Notes under the pieces: generated by a model
The model's input: the letters and a program-made list of their open reading frames with translations, nothing else
Database searches by the model: none
What the model was told of the DNA's origin: nothing
Position numbers and translations under genes: made by a program
Shown here: positions 27,118 to 35,172 of the stretch, in pieces
How positions within the stretch are numbered: position 1 is the stretch's first letter
Layout of the letters: every line of letters begins with the position of its first letter
From: Frankiales bacterium
Lineage (GTDB): Bacteria; Actinomycetota; Actinomycetes; Mycobacteriales; Jatrophihabitantaceae
Reading direction: 5' to 3'
Length of the DNA stretch: 64,000 nucleotides
NCBI GenBank assembly: GCA_025966315.1
Contig: JAOPUZ010000023.1
Coordinates: forward strand, 62,001 to 126,000

Positions 27118-28446
27118 TCAGCTGAGATCCCACCGATGGCGGACCAGGGTCATCGGGGTGGGTGCGCCGATGTCTTGGGCGGTCAGCACGGCTCGGCGCG
27201 CGCGCAGCCACCATCGAATCATCTGTACCAGTCCGGCGGCCTGGATGATCACCGCCAGCCCGAAGGCGATCCGATAGGCGTGCAAATCTGGTCCCTCGGG
27301 AGCGCCGGCCGCGTCCAAAGCCCAGCCGATGACCAGCGCGCCGAGCATGCCCGCGAGGAAGCCGCCCACATTGACCACGCCGGTGGCCGTGCCGACGATG
27401 GCGGGGCCGTTGTAGTCACGGGCAAGGGCAAACCCGATGGCCGAGACCGGGCCGCCGAGTGAGGTAACCAGCACCAGCGTGATCAGCACCGACCGCGGCG
27501 CCGGCGTGCTGTAGGCGCCGAGCACCGCGTACCAGCCGAGCACGATGAGGACGTTCAGCCCGATGGCCACCGGTACCCGGGTCGCGGGATAGCGGCCGAT
27601 CAGCACACCCACGATCGGGCCGGCCACCAGTCCGATCAGGACACTGGCCAGCAGCACCGAGCTGGCCGCGCCGCGAGACATCCCTTGCCCTTCGACCAGG
27701 AACGGCACCCCCCACAGCAGGCCGAACACGATGGCGGTCGACATCGACGTGAAGTGGACCCAGAATCCGGCTCGGGTCCCTGGTTTGGACCACGCCATGG
27801 CGACCCGCCGTCCGACACTGTCCAGGGATGCGCGGAAGCTGGCCAGCTCCAGTCGCTGACGGGCGGACGGTTGGGAACGCGGCAGCACGAAGTAGACGCC
27901 GACTCCGCTGACCGCGGACAGGGCGGCGGCCACGGCAAAGGTCGGCGTCCAACCCACGCTGTGCAGCGCGGCCGACAGCGGCACGGTGGCGACGATGTTG
28001 CCGGCCGTACCGACCGTGGTGGTCGCCGCGACGACGAGCGGATAGCGCGACGGGGCGAATTGGGTGGCGGCAAAGCGCAAGACGCTGACGAAGGTGAGCG
28101 CGTCGCCGCAGCCGAGCAGCGCCCGGGCCACCACGGCGGCCGGATAGTTGTCCGCGATCGCGAAAAGTAACTGAGCCGCGAACATGGTGCCGGCGGCGGC
28201 GAGCAACAACCGCCGCGGTCCGTACCGGTCGACGAGTATCCCGGTCGGGATCTGCATTGCCGCGTACACCCCGAGCTGCAGCATCACGAAAACGCTGAGC
28301 TGGCTGGGACTGATGCCGAACCGGTCCGAGGCCTGCAGGCCGGCGACGCCGAGCGAGGTGCGATGGAACACGGCCACCAGGTACACCGTGACGGCGACGG
28401 CCCACCGGCGAATGGCGGTTCCGCGGTGGTGATGAACCATCGTCAT
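27118..28446 (-). CDS. Major facilitator superfamily transporter
   Basis: A protein of 442 residues from ATG 28446, which overlaps the amidohydrolase stop (TGATG). Twelve hydrophobic segments are visible. Between TM2 and TM3 lies GILVDRYGPRRLLLAAA, the MFS loop-2/3 signature, and GRYPATRVPVAIGLN is its counterpart in the second half. The sequence resembles nitrate/sugar-phosphate-type (NarK/GlpT-like) families only loosely; the substrate is unknown. Coupling to an amidohydrolase suggests uptake of that enzyme's substrate or export of its product. Confidence 0.88.
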   Translation of the reverse strand: MTMVHHHRGTAIRRWAVAVTVYLVAVFHRTSLGVAGLQASDRFGISPSQLSVFVMLQLGVYAAMQIPTGILVDRYGPRRLLLAAAGTMFAAQLLFAIADNYPAAVVARALLGCGDALTFVSVLRFAATQFAPSRYPLVVAATTTVGTAGNIVATVPLSAALHSVGWTPTFAVAAALSAVSGVGVYFVLPRSQPSARQRLELASFRASLDSVGRRVAMAWSKPGTRAGFWVHFTSMSTAIVFGLLWGVPFLVEGQGMSRGAASSVLLASVLIGLVAGPIVGVLIGRYPATRVPVAIGLNVLIVLGWYAVLGAYSTPAPRSVLITLVLVTSLGGPVSAIGFALARDYNGPAIVGTATGVVNVGGFLAGMLGALVIGWALDAAGAPEGPDLHAYRIAFGLAVIIQAAGLVQMIRWWLRARRAVLTAQDIGAPTPMTLVRHRWDLS

Positions 28447-29546
28447 CAGCCCACCACCCGCCCCCTCAGCACAATCCGGCGGGGTGTCGCCAACGTCGAG
28501 AATTCGATTCGCGGGTCGGCGTCGTACACCATCAAGTCGGCTTCGGCCCCCTCGACCAGCCCGCTGAAGCCAAGCCATTCCCGCGCTCGCCAGGAGGCGG
28601 CGGCCAGCACCTCAGGCTGCGGGATGCCGGCGCCGATCAAGGCCGCGATCTCGTCCAGGATCAGACCGTGCGGCAATGACCCACCGGAATCCGTCCCGGT
28701 GTGAATTCGCACGCCGGCATCCCAAGCGTTACGGACTCGCTCGCGCGAGGTTGCGTGCAGCGACCGCATGTGCGCGGCGTATAGGGGGAATTTGGCCTCG
28801 CCCTGCGCCGCGATGGTCGGGAAATTGTCGATGTTGATCAGCGTCGGCACGACCGCGATCCCACGCCGGGCCACCTCGTCCAGCAAGTCGTCGGTGAGTC
28901 CGCTGCCGTGCTCGATCGAGTCCAGGCCGGCCGCGATCAGGCCCGGCAACGCGTCCTCGCCGAATACGTGCGCGGCCACCCGAGCACCCAGCTCGTGGGC
29001 CTTGGCCACCGCGGCCGCCAGCACATCGTCCGGCCACACCGGAGCGAGGTCGCCCAGGTCGCGATCGATCCAGTCCGCGGCGATTTTCACCCATCCGTCG
29101 CCGCGAGCCGCCTGCGTCGCAACCTCAGCCACCAGGTCCGCTGGCTCGACCTCGACGCCGAGACCGCGGATGTAGCGATGCGGACGGGCGATGTGCCGGC
29201 CGGCCCGGATCAGCCGGGGCAGGTCGTCGCGCTGCTGGACGAAGCGGTTGTCGACCGGCGAGCCAGCGTCACGCAACAGCAACGCGCCGGTGGACCGGTT
29301 CGCCTCGGCCTGTTCGGTCATGGTCGCCTCGTCAGGATGGAAGCCCTGCGGGGACATGCCGATATGGCAATGGGCATCGACGAATCCGGGCAGCACCCAG
29401 CCGCCGGTGGAGATCGTCTCGGCATCGCGGACTGGTTCGAACCGCAGCCGTCCGTCGACGATCCAGACGTCCCGCTCGACCTCATCGGGCAGGAACACGC
29501 CGCGAAGGTGGCTGACCGGCTGCGGGCCGACCTCGATGCCCGTCAT
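28446..29546 (-). CDS. Amidohydrolase (metal-dependent, imidazolonepropionase/prolidase-like)
   Basis: A protein of 366 residues from ATG 29546, the start supported by a 4-base overlap with a short ORF ahead. Metal ligands: GFVDAHCHIGM (HxH), His residues in RVAAHVFGEDAL and DSIEHGSGL, and Asp in HTGTDSGGS. The C-terminal strand LMVYDADPRIEFSTLATPRRIVLRGRVV is the usual composite beta-sandwich end. It would hydrolyse a cyclic amide or peptide bond in the cytosol. Operon with the MFS gene. Substrate not predictable. Confidence 0.88.
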   Translation of the reverse strand: MTGIEVGPQPVSHLRGVFLPDEVERDVWIVDGRLRFEPVRDAETISTGGWVLPGFVDAHCHIGMSPQGFHPDEATMTEQAEANRSTGALLLRDAGSPVDNRFVQQRDDLPRLIRAGRHIARPHRYIRGLGVEVEPADLVAEVATQAARGDGWVKIAADWIDRDLGDLAPVWPDDVLAAAVAKAHELGARVAAHVFGEDALPGLIAAGLDSIEHGSGLTDDLLDEVARRGIAVVPTLINIDNFPTIAAQGEAKFPLYAAHMRSLHATSRERVRNAWDAGVRIHTGTDSGGSLPHGLILDEIAALIGAGIPQPEVLAAASWRAREWLGFSGLVEGAEADLMVYDADPRIEFSTLATPRRIVLRGRVVG

Positions 29547-29641
29547 CGGCCGCCCTTTGCGGTGCCGAGTTCCAGCGACGAACCGCTCGATCGGTAGGCC
29601 TGGGCAATGCGGTCGGCGATGTCGGACGGTGCGTCGGCCAT
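29543..29641 (-). CDS. Short ORF (32 residues) translationally coupled to the amidohydrolase
   Basis: ATG 29641 has GAGGAG nine bases upstream. The product MADAPSDIADRIAQAYRSSG continues for 12 more residues (SSLELGTAKGGR), and its TGA overlaps the amidohydrolase ATG. The sequence is amphipathic and the amidohydrolase itself has no better ribosome site, so translation of the short ORF probably feeds the enzyme gene. It may be a leader peptide or a micro-protein. Function unknown. Confidence 0.5.
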   Translation of the reverse strand: MADAPSDIADRIAQAYRSSGSSLELGTAKGGR

Positions 29642-29850
29642 GTCGTCGGGCTCCTCGGGTCGGCTCCCACGAGCCTAGATCGAACCCGGCTCGCACGGCC
29701 GCCCGGCGTACCTGCCACGAACTGAGCTCGACCATCGCAGCGATGTCCACGGTCGCGACTCGACCATCATCCTGACCAATGGTGACGCTCCTTGACGACC
29801 GGTGCAAGAGCAGGGCTCATGGCCAGCGGTCATGGTCACGTTGGTAGGGG

Positions 29851-29898
29851 TGATGGGGCATCTTGGTGATGGGGCATCTTGGTGATGGGGCATCTTGG
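29851..29898. repeat. 16-bp tandem repeat, three perfect copies
   Basis: TGATGGGGCATCTTGG is repeated exactly three times at 29851-29866, 29867-29882 and 29883-29898. It is noncoding, between the amidohydrolase unit and the 13E12-type gene, and ends 6 bases before the latter's stop codon. It may mark the edge of an inserted segment. Confidence 0.92.
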
Positions 29899-29904
29899 CG
29901 GGGG

Positions 29905-31200
29905 TCATTGGTGGTGGTGTCGGTTGTGTTGCGGGGTTTGGGTGGGGTCGATCCAGGCCGGCGGAATCCAGTAGGGCAGGCCGTTTTTCATGACGCAACG
30001 CCAGTTCAGGCGTTCGAGGTGTCGGTGGTGGCAGCCGCAGGCTCCGGCCAGGTTCCCGACATCGGTCGGGCCGCCTTGCCACCACGGGATCACATGATGC
30101 AACTGCACCCACTCCGGCGGAGCGGTGCAATGCGGAGCCGAACAGCCCCGATCCCGAGCGGCGACGGCCTCGCGTTGCGCCTTACTGGCCAACCGCCGGG
30201 CCCGACGGTGCTGCAGGATCGAGCCGCGGGAATCACGCACGATGATCGCCAGCGCCGCCTCCCGCGACAATCCCAGCGCGGTGTCCGGGCGTAACGGTTG
30301 GCCGTAGCTGGTCCGGGCGACGCCCCGCAGCTCCGTGTACTGCTGGGCGGTCATCGTGATGCTCAGCTGCACGCTCGGCCCGGTCGGGGTGACCCGGCCG
30401 GCGTGCAACGCGAGGTCACACAGGTCTTCGAAGGCATCGGCCAGTCGCTGGCTGCTGCTGCGAGGGTCGGGGGTGCCGTCCTCAGCCGGGGTGGGGGCGG
30501 CCTGGCCCTGCAGGACCGCGATCGCTTTCGCGCCCTGAGCCGGGGTGAGCCGGAACGTTCCTTCTACGGCCCCGTCCCGGCGGGTGTGCAGGCTCAACCC
30601 GCGGTGCCGGGCCGCCTCGGCCTCATCCGGTAACACCCCGTCCGGCAGCACAGTGTCGATCAGGCGGGTCGCGACGGCGGCGAGTTGTTTCGGGTCACAC
30701 TCCCGCGCCGCGGTCGTCAACACCTGCTCGGCCCGCTCGAACTCCTCGACCGGGAACAGGTCGGGTAGTTCGTCCAACGCGCCGATGATCAGCCCGACCT
30801 GCTCCGGTGAGATCGCGCCCTCACCAGCCGCACTTGCTACGGACGGCAGCACCGGCACCAACAGTTGCCCGACCATGCTTACCCGCTCGCTCAACGCGTG
30901 AGCGGCCGTAACCCGGCGCTTCGCTTCGGCCGGGGAGATCCGCAGCATCGCCACCAGCAGGTTCTTCACGTTGGTCGCCCCAAGCGGTCGGGCCAGGTCC
31001 CGCCGGTCCAGTTCGGCGACCCGGGCATGGCGGGCCGAGGCCAACCGCCGCTCAGCCACCTCCAAAGACCGCAACTCAGCCAACAAATCAGCATCACGCA
31101 GGCCCCGCACCACCCCGACCGGGTCGGTTACGTAGTCGATGATCGCAGCATGGACCGCCGTCAAACCCGCGGTCTCAGTCCCCGAATGAAGCGCTTCCAT
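29905..31200 (-). CDS. 13E12 repeat family protein with HNH endonuclease domain
   Basis: A 431-residue protein from ATG 31200 (MEALHSGTETAG). The DUF222/13E12 region spans about residues 10-300 (VRGLRDADLLAELRSLEVAERRLASARHARVAELDRR; GLSLHTRRDGAVEGTFRLTP). A C-terminal HNH module has CSAPHCTAPPEWVQLHHVIPWWQGGPTDVGNLAGACGCHHRHL with the HH, N and H residues and two Cys pairs. 13E12 proteins are multi-copy in actinobacteria and behave like homing or mobile-element-linked nucleases. The 100 bases upstream are duplicated 308 bp away, in front of a gene stub. The frame is open 83 codons further upstream but reads through that repeat. Confidence 0.9.
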   Translation of the reverse strand: MEALHSGTETAGLTAVHAAIIDYVTDPVGVVRGLRDADLLAELRSLEVAERRLASARHARVAELDRRDLARPLGATNVKNLLVAMLRISPAEAKRRVTAAHALSERVSMVGQLLVPVLPSVASAAGEGAISPEQVGLIIGALDELPDLFPVEEFERAEQVLTTAARECDPKQLAAVATRLIDTVLPDGVLPDEAEAARHRGLSLHTRRDGAVEGTFRLTPAQGAKAIAVLQGQAAPTPAEDGTPDPRSSSQRLADAFEDLCDLALHAGRVTPTGPSVQLSITMTAQQYTELRGVARTSYGQPLRPDTALGLSREAALAIIVRDSRGSILQHRRARRLASKAQREAVAARDRGCSAPHCTAPPEWVQLHHVIPWWQGGPTDVGNLAGACGCHHRHLERLNWRCVMKNGLPYWIPPAWIDPTQTPQHNRHHHQ

Positions 31201-31292
31201 AACCACAAACCTAGACGCAGGGTCCGACAGAAACCGCCCCGAAACCACCGACAGACACAGAATCATCAACAAAATAAGCCGAAAGCGAACAC
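31194..31292 (-). repeat. Upstream region of the 13E12 gene, copy A of a direct duplication
   Basis: The 5' flank and start codon of the 13E12 gene (ATG at 31198-31200) align without large gaps to 31502-31600. The distal 33 bases (31260-31292, AT-rich, containing AACAAAATAAGCCGAAAGCG on the plus strand) are identical in both copies and may hold the promoter. The part next to the start differs at about one base in four. Confidence 0.85.
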
Positions 31293-31307
31293 CCGCCCCG
31301 AATCGCC

Positions 31308-31356
31308 GACACCGACACGACACGACACCGACACCGACACCGACACCGACACGACC
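31308..31356. repeat. GACACC hexanucleotide microsatellite
   Basis: A run of GACACC and GACAC units, about eight copies with two 5-base variants, lies between the two copies of the 13E12 flank. Read through on the minus strand it yields a VGVGVG or SVSVSV string, which is not a credible protein. Confidence 0.9.
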
Positions 31357-31501
31357 GCTACCGATGCGGGAGTGGCCTGCCTGACGCCGCGCGGTGCGGA
31401 ACCGCGGCCACCACGATGACACGGTCGACACCAACAACGGCGACACCAACCGCCGCGAGACAGGGGTTTCGGTTCCGGTTTCGGTTTTTTCGAATGCTGC
31501 T

Positions 31502-31600
31502 CTTCCATAACGGCAAACGTAAGCACAGGGTCCGACAAGAATCGGCCCGAAATGACCAGCCTACTGAGAATCATCAACAAAATAAGCCGAAAGCGAACAC
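31502..31600 (-). pseudogene. 5' stub of a second 13E12 gene (copy B of the duplication)
   Basis: Same promoter block (31568-31600 identical to 31260-31292), same ATG position (31506-31508), and the first codons match: MEEQHS here against MEALHS in the intact gene. After these six codons similarity stops and the frame enters KKPKPEPKPLSRGG and a repetitive tail. This is what remains when most of a tandem 13E12 gene is deleted by recombination. Confidence 0.75.
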
Positions 31601-31675
31601 GCACGACGCAGGTTCGGCGGCTCGCGAGATCGGATCACCGACCGAAGCCGGTCGGAAAGGATCAACCGAAGGCAA

Positions 31676-31780
31676 TCACTCGAAGCCGATCATGCTGTGG
31701 TGGCTGATGTACCGATAGCCGATCCGCTGATAGACACCGTTCGCCGTCGCGTTACTCAGATCCGTGAAAAGGACGACTGC
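31676..31780 (-). pseudogene. GNAT acetyltransferase C-terminal remnant, in frame after the marR stop
   Basis: Codons directly following the marR TGA read AVVLFTDLSNATANGVYQRI and then GYRYISHHSMIGFE, stop. LFTDLxNxTxNxxYQRIGYR is the strand beta6 to alpha4 signature of many GNAT N-acetyltransferases. Only about 34 codons survive; the acetyl-CoA loop and N-terminal half are missing. The remnant is in the marR reading frame, separated by one stop codon, as if marR had recombined into the end of a GNAT gene. Confidence 0.72.
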
Positions 31781-32335
31781 TCAGCCGGCTCGGTCACCGG
31801 CAGCGGCGGCGGCGTCGTCGGCGGCGGCGGCGGCGGCGGCGGCAGCCCGCGCGCTACCGGAGCCGCCGATACCTCGATAGACCTGATGCACGTCAGAACT
31901 CAATCCCTGCCGGGCGGCAATGCCGGTCAAGAGCTCGGCCAACGACGACTTGTTCGCTGCGCTAAGTCCAGCAGTCATAGCCTGCTCGTGCCGGCGGGCC
32001 ACCACCGACAACTCGCGCAGCCGTTCCTCGCCAGCCGCGGACAGGTACAGCGCGTACAGCCGCCGGTCGGTCGGGTTACGGCGACACACGACCCAGCCTT
32101 GCCGCTCCAGATCATCGACAAAGGACACCACGCGGCTGGGCAGCGGTCCCAATTGTTCACTCAGCGCCTGCTGGCTACGACCGGGATCGGCAGCGATAGC
32201 ACAAACAATGCCGGCTTGCGCGGGGACGAGACCCAGGGCCGAAATACGTTCGGCGAACTGGTCGGCGGCATGCTTGCCGAGCTGGGCCAGCAGAAACGCT
32301 ATCTCGCCGCGGCGGTTACTCGAGGGTGCAGCCAT
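31781..32335 (-). CDS. MarR-family transcriptional regulator with poly-alanine tail
   Basis: A 184-residue protein. The winged helix is at residues 30-105: AQAGIVCAIAADPGRSQQALSEQLGPLPSRVVSFVDDLERQGWVVCRRNPTDRRLYALYLSAAGEERL, with the wing Asp-Arg-Arg of MarR. The last 25 residues (SGSARAAAAAAAAADDAAAA) come from a GCG/GCC trinucleotide run and are followed by TGA and then GNAT coding remnants, so the natural C-terminus may be lost or fused. Target genes and ligand are unknown; no adjacent transporter is on its strand. Confidence 0.87.
   Translation of the reverse strand: MAAPSSNRRGEIAFLLAQLGKHAADQFAERISALGLVPAQAGIVCAIAADPGRSQQALSEQLGPLPSRVVSFVDDLERQGWVVCRRNPTDRRLYALYLSAAGEERLRELSVVARRHEQAMTAGLSAANKSSLAELLTGIAARQGLSSDVHQVYRGIGGSGSARAAAAAAAAADDAAAAAGDRAG
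31797..31848. repeat. GCG/GTC trinucleotide run in marR
   Basis: About 17 consecutive triplets of GCG, GTC or GGC type encode the poly-Ala tail of the MarR protein. It marks the junction zone between regulator coding sequence and the GNAT remnant. Confidence 0.85.
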
Positions 32336-32423
32336 TCGGATACGAAATCAACCCAGAACGATTCACAGCCGAAACGCTGAACAGCGGTAGCCACCAGCCG
32401 GCCGGGACGCAGCGGCGCCGACG

Positions 32424-32480
32424 GGCCCGCGCCTTCAGGACCGGCCCGCGCCTTCAGGACCGGCCCGCGCCTTCAGGCCC
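32424..32480. repeat. 19-bp tandem repeat, three copies, abutting the ffh stop
   Basis: GGCCCGCGCCTTCAGGACC at 32424-32442 and 32443-32461, and a third copy (ending GGCCC) at 32462-32480, end exactly where the ffh stop codon begins. Noncoding, between marR and ffh. Confidence 0.92.
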
Positions 32481-34022
32481 TCAGGACTTCGGAAACTTCA
32501 GCTTGGACAGGTCCGGTAAGCCTTGCTGCCCGTTGGGGTTGAAGTCCGGCAGGCCGCCCATGCCGCCCGGCATCGCGCCGGGCAGGCCGCCGCCGGGCAA
32601 GCCACCGAAGCCGGCGGGGGTACGTGGCTGCGTCGGACCGCGCCCAGCCGATTTGCCCTTCTTCCCCTTCTTGCCCTTGCGATCGTTACGGTTATTGCGG
32701 CGGCTACCGGGTAGGCCCATGCCACCCGTCATGCGCGCCATCATCTTGCGCGCTTCGAAGAACCGGTCCACCAGCTGGTTCACGTCGCTGACCGCTACGC
32801 CCGAGCCGTTGGCGATGCGCAGCCGTCGCGAGCCGTTGATCATCTTCGGGTCAGCCCGTTCGGCCGGCGTCATGCCCCGGATGATGGCGGCGGTCCGATC
32901 CAGGTCCTTGTCGTCGACCTGGCTGATCATCTCTTTCATCTGGCCCGCGCCGGGCAGCATGCCCAGCAGGTTGGTGATCGGCCCCATCCGCTTGATGGCC
33001 TGTAGCTGCTGCAGGAAATCTTCGAGGCTGAAGTCCTTGCCGGACGTCAGCTTCTGGGCCATCTCTTCGGCTTCGGAGTCATCGAACGTCCGCTGCGCCT
33101 GCTCGATCAGCGTGAGCATGTCGCCCATGCCCAGAATCCGGGAGGCCATCCGATCCGGGTGGAAGACGTCGAAGTCTTCCAGCTTCTCACCGTTGGAGGC
33201 GTACATGATCGGTTGGCCCGTCACGTACCGCACCGACAGCGCGGCACCACCACGCGCGTCGCCGTCCAACTTCGTCAACACCACACCGGTGAAGCCGACG
33301 CCGTCGCTGAATGCCTGCGCGGTGTTCACGGCGTCCTGCCCGACCATGGCGTCGACAACGAACAAGATCTCGGTCGGCTGCACCGCGTCACGAATGGCGG
33401 CGGCCTGGGCCATCATGTCGGCGTCGATGCCGAGCCGGCCGGCCGTGTCGACGATGACCATGTCGTGCTGGGCGCGCCGGGCGAAGTCGATCGAGTCCTT
33501 GGCCACGGCCACCGGGTCGCCCACGCCGTTACCGGGCTGCGGCGCGAAAACCGCCACCCCGGCCCGTTCGCCGACGACCTGGAGCTGAGTGACGGCGTTG
33601 GGACGCTGCAGGTCAGCGGCCACCAATACCGGCGCGTGGCCCTGGTCCTTGAGATGGCGGGCCAGCTTGCCCGCCAGCGTCGTCTTACCAGCACCCTGCA
33701 GACCGGCCAGCATGATGACCGTCGGGGGGTTCTTCGCGAACTGCAATCGACGGGTCTCGCCACCGAGGATGGCCACCAGTTCGTCGATGACGATCTTGAT
33801 GACCTGCTCGGCCGGGTTCCACGCGCGGCTGACTTCTTCTCCCGCGGCGCGTTCCTTCACCGCCGCGATGAACTGCCGGACCACCGGCAACGCGACGTCA
33901 GCTTCGAGGAGGGCAATGCGGATCTCGCGCGCGGTGGCGTCGATATCGGCCTGGGATAGCCGTCCCTTGCCCCGCAGGCCGGTGAAGACCTTGTTCAGCC
34001 GGTCGGACAATGTGTCGAACAC
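32481..34022 (-). CDS. ffh: Signal recognition particle protein Ffh (SRP54)
   Basis: A 513-residue GTPase that binds signal sequences and 4.5S RNA and docks to FtsY. The N domain (MFDTLSDRLNKVFTGLRGKGRLSQADI) is followed by the G domain with G1 GLQGAGKTTLAGKLARHL, DTAGRLGIDADMM and TKLDGDARGGAALSV, and then the Met-rich M domain with KMINGSRRLRIANGSGVAVSDVNQLVDRFFEARKMM. The end is Gly/Met/Pro rich. GTG 34022 is chosen over GTG 34031 because GAGGGG lies 8 bases ahead of it and the product then starts MFDTLS as in relatives. Separated from rpsP, its usual neighbour, by about 9 kb of accessory genes. Confidence 0.96.
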   Translation of the reverse strand: MFDTLSDRLNKVFTGLRGKGRLSQADIDATAREIRIALLEADVALPVVRQFIAAVKERAAGEEVSRAWNPAEQVIKIVIDELVAILGGETRRLQFAKNPPTVIMLAGLQGAGKTTLAGKLARHLKDQGHAPVLVAADLQRPNAVTQLQVVGERAGVAVFAPQPGNGVGDPVAVAKDSIDFARRAQHDMVIVDTAGRLGIDADMMAQAAAIRDAVQPTEILFVVDAMVGQDAVNTAQAFSDGVGFTGVVLTKLDGDARGGAALSVRYVTGQPIMYASNGEKLEDFDVFHPDRMASRILGMGDMLTLIEQAQRTFDDSEAEEMAQKLTSGKDFSLEDFLQQLQAIKRMGPITNLLGMLPGAGQMKEMISQVDDKDLDRTAAIIRGMTPAERADPKMINGSRRLRIANGSGVAVSDVNQLVDRFFEARKMMARMTGGMGLPGSRRNNRNDRKGKKGKKGKSAGRGPTQPRTPAGFGGLPGGGLPGAMPGGMGGLPDFNPNGQQGLPDLSKLKFPKS

Positions 34023-34170
34023 GCCGTACACCCCTCATCGAACAGATTGCGGTGCCCATCAGGTTACGGGACGTTGGGTCGCCCGGCGGTCCGACGCGAG
34101 ATCACCGCCGTCACCGGCGCGATCACGAGCGCCAGACGTGAGCTGACCAGTCTCAGGCGAGTTCACAGCC

Positions 34171-34935
34171 TCAGACGAGTCCCCGGCCGCCGTCGAGGTA
34201 GATCACCTGGCCGGTCAGGTACCCCGATTCCTCGGCGGCCAGGAACGCGGCCACATGCGCCACATCGTCGGGCACGCCGGCACTGCGGGTCGGCGTGGCG
34301 GCGATCGTTCCCTCCCGCATCTCATCGATCGTCGAGCCGGTGCGCTCGGCCGACGATCTCGTCATGGCCGTCTCGATGAAGCCCGGTGCGATCGCGTTGG
34401 CCGTTACCCCGAACGGGCCAAGCTCGACGGCCAAGGTCTTGGTGAGCCCCTGTAGCCCCGCTTTGACGGTGGCGTAGTTGGCCTGGCCGCGCTTGCCCAG
34501 CGCCGACGTGGAACTCATGCTGATGATCCGGCCGTACCGGGCCTGAACCATGTACTGCTGCACCGCCTTGCTGCACAAGAACGCCCCGCGCAGGTGCACC
34601 CGGATCACGGTGTCCCAGTCGTCCTCCGTCATCTTGAACAAGAGGTTGTCCCGCAGCAGGCCGGCGTTGTTGACCAGAATGTGCAGGCCGCCCAATTCCC
34701 CGGCAATCCGCTCCACCGCCGTCGACACCTGCGCACTGTCACCCACGTCCGCCCCGACCGCCACCGCACGCCCGCCGGCCGCCTCGATGTCGGCCGCGAC
34801 GTCAGCCACGCCCTGGGCGTTGACGTCCAGCAACCCGACCGCCGCTCCGTCAGCAGCGAACCGGCGCGCGATCGCCGCACCGATGCCCTGGGCGGCGCCC
34901 GTGACCAACGCGATCCTGCCCTGCACTCCGCTCAT
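34171..34935 (-). CDS. SDR-family oxidoreductase (FabG-like 3-oxoacyl-ACP reductase type)
   Basis: A 254-residue protein from ATG 34935, with AGGAGGA upstream. Motifs in order: TGAAQGIGAAIARRFA (NADP binding), DVGDSAQV, NNAGLLRDNLLFKM, catalytic Ser-Tyr-Lys as ISMSSTSALGKRGQANYATVKAG, and PGFIETAMT. The close FabG match at LLRDNLLFKMTEDDWDTVI suggests a 3-oxoacyl thioester or similar ketone. It is divergent from the amidase, sharing a 237-base control region, and lies 148 bases from ffh. A fatty-acid role is not proven; many SDRs of this type serve catabolic pathways. Confidence 0.9.
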   Translation of the reverse strand: MSGVQGRIALVTGAAQGIGAAIARRFAADGAAVGLLDVNAQGVADVAADIEAAGGRAVAVGADVGDSAQVSTAVERIAGELGGLHILVNNAGLLRDNLLFKMTEDDWDTVIRVHLRGAFLCSKAVQQYMVQARYGRIISMSSTSALGKRGQANYATVKAGLQGLTKTLAVELGPFGVTANAIAPGFIETAMTRSSAERTGSTIDEMREGTIAATPTRSAGVPDDVAHVAAFLAAEESGYLTGQVIYLDGGRGLV

Positions 34936-35040
34936 CGCGGTTCCTCCTGGAGTTGATCGACTCGACCCGCTGATCCTGCTCCGAAATCCGGCGTTATGAC
35001 GCGGCGGCGCCGCAGATCCGCCCGATCCAGCGCCGGCAAG

Positions 35041-35099
35041 TGGCGTAACTTCGGCGCAATTCGGACGACCTGGCGTTGAAACCGTCACTGCGCAGGCTG
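35041..35099 (+). promoter_or_regulatory. Shared regulatory element upstream of the amidase (copy 1)
   Basis: TGGCGTAACTTC at 35041-35052 and TGCGCAGGCTG at 35089-35099 are spaced exactly as in the GntR gene upstream region (48 bases start to start), with partial matches between them (G.G..AATT). CAATTCGGAC also occurs twice nearby (35057-35066 and 35111-35120). Probably an operator and promoter bound by the neighbouring GntR/UTRA regulator. Confidence 0.65.
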
Positions 35100-35172
35100 G
35101 CGCATAGGAACAATTCGGACAAGCAATCGCGTCGGCGGCTGAGTCTCGCCGACCAAGCACGGAGGTACCTCG

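Larger units (their letters stand above)
31201..31675. other. Gene-free stretch with duplicated 13E12 flank and microsatellite
   Basis: These 475 bases hold no intact gene. They contain copy A and copy B of the 13E12 upstream repeat, a GACACC hexanucleotide array between them, a segment with GGTTTC/GGTTCC repeats (31466-31490), and from 31605 to 31675 a short unassigned stretch with the small inverted repeat CCGACC-GAAGCC-GGTCGG. Confidence 0.7.

Noticed and set aside
29433-29450. T-arm-like GGTTCGAACC suggesting a tRNA
   Set aside because: It lies within the amidohydrolase coding sequence and no cloverleaf can be drawn around it.
29642-29807. Upstream extension of the amidohydrolase frame (87 codons)
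   Set aside because: The extension is Arg-rich, lacks family similarity, and the start at 29546 is fixed by the ATGA overlap with the short ORF.
29851-29898. CRISPR array
   Set aside because: The 16-bp units are contiguous with no spacers; simple tandem repeats. The same holds for the other arrays.
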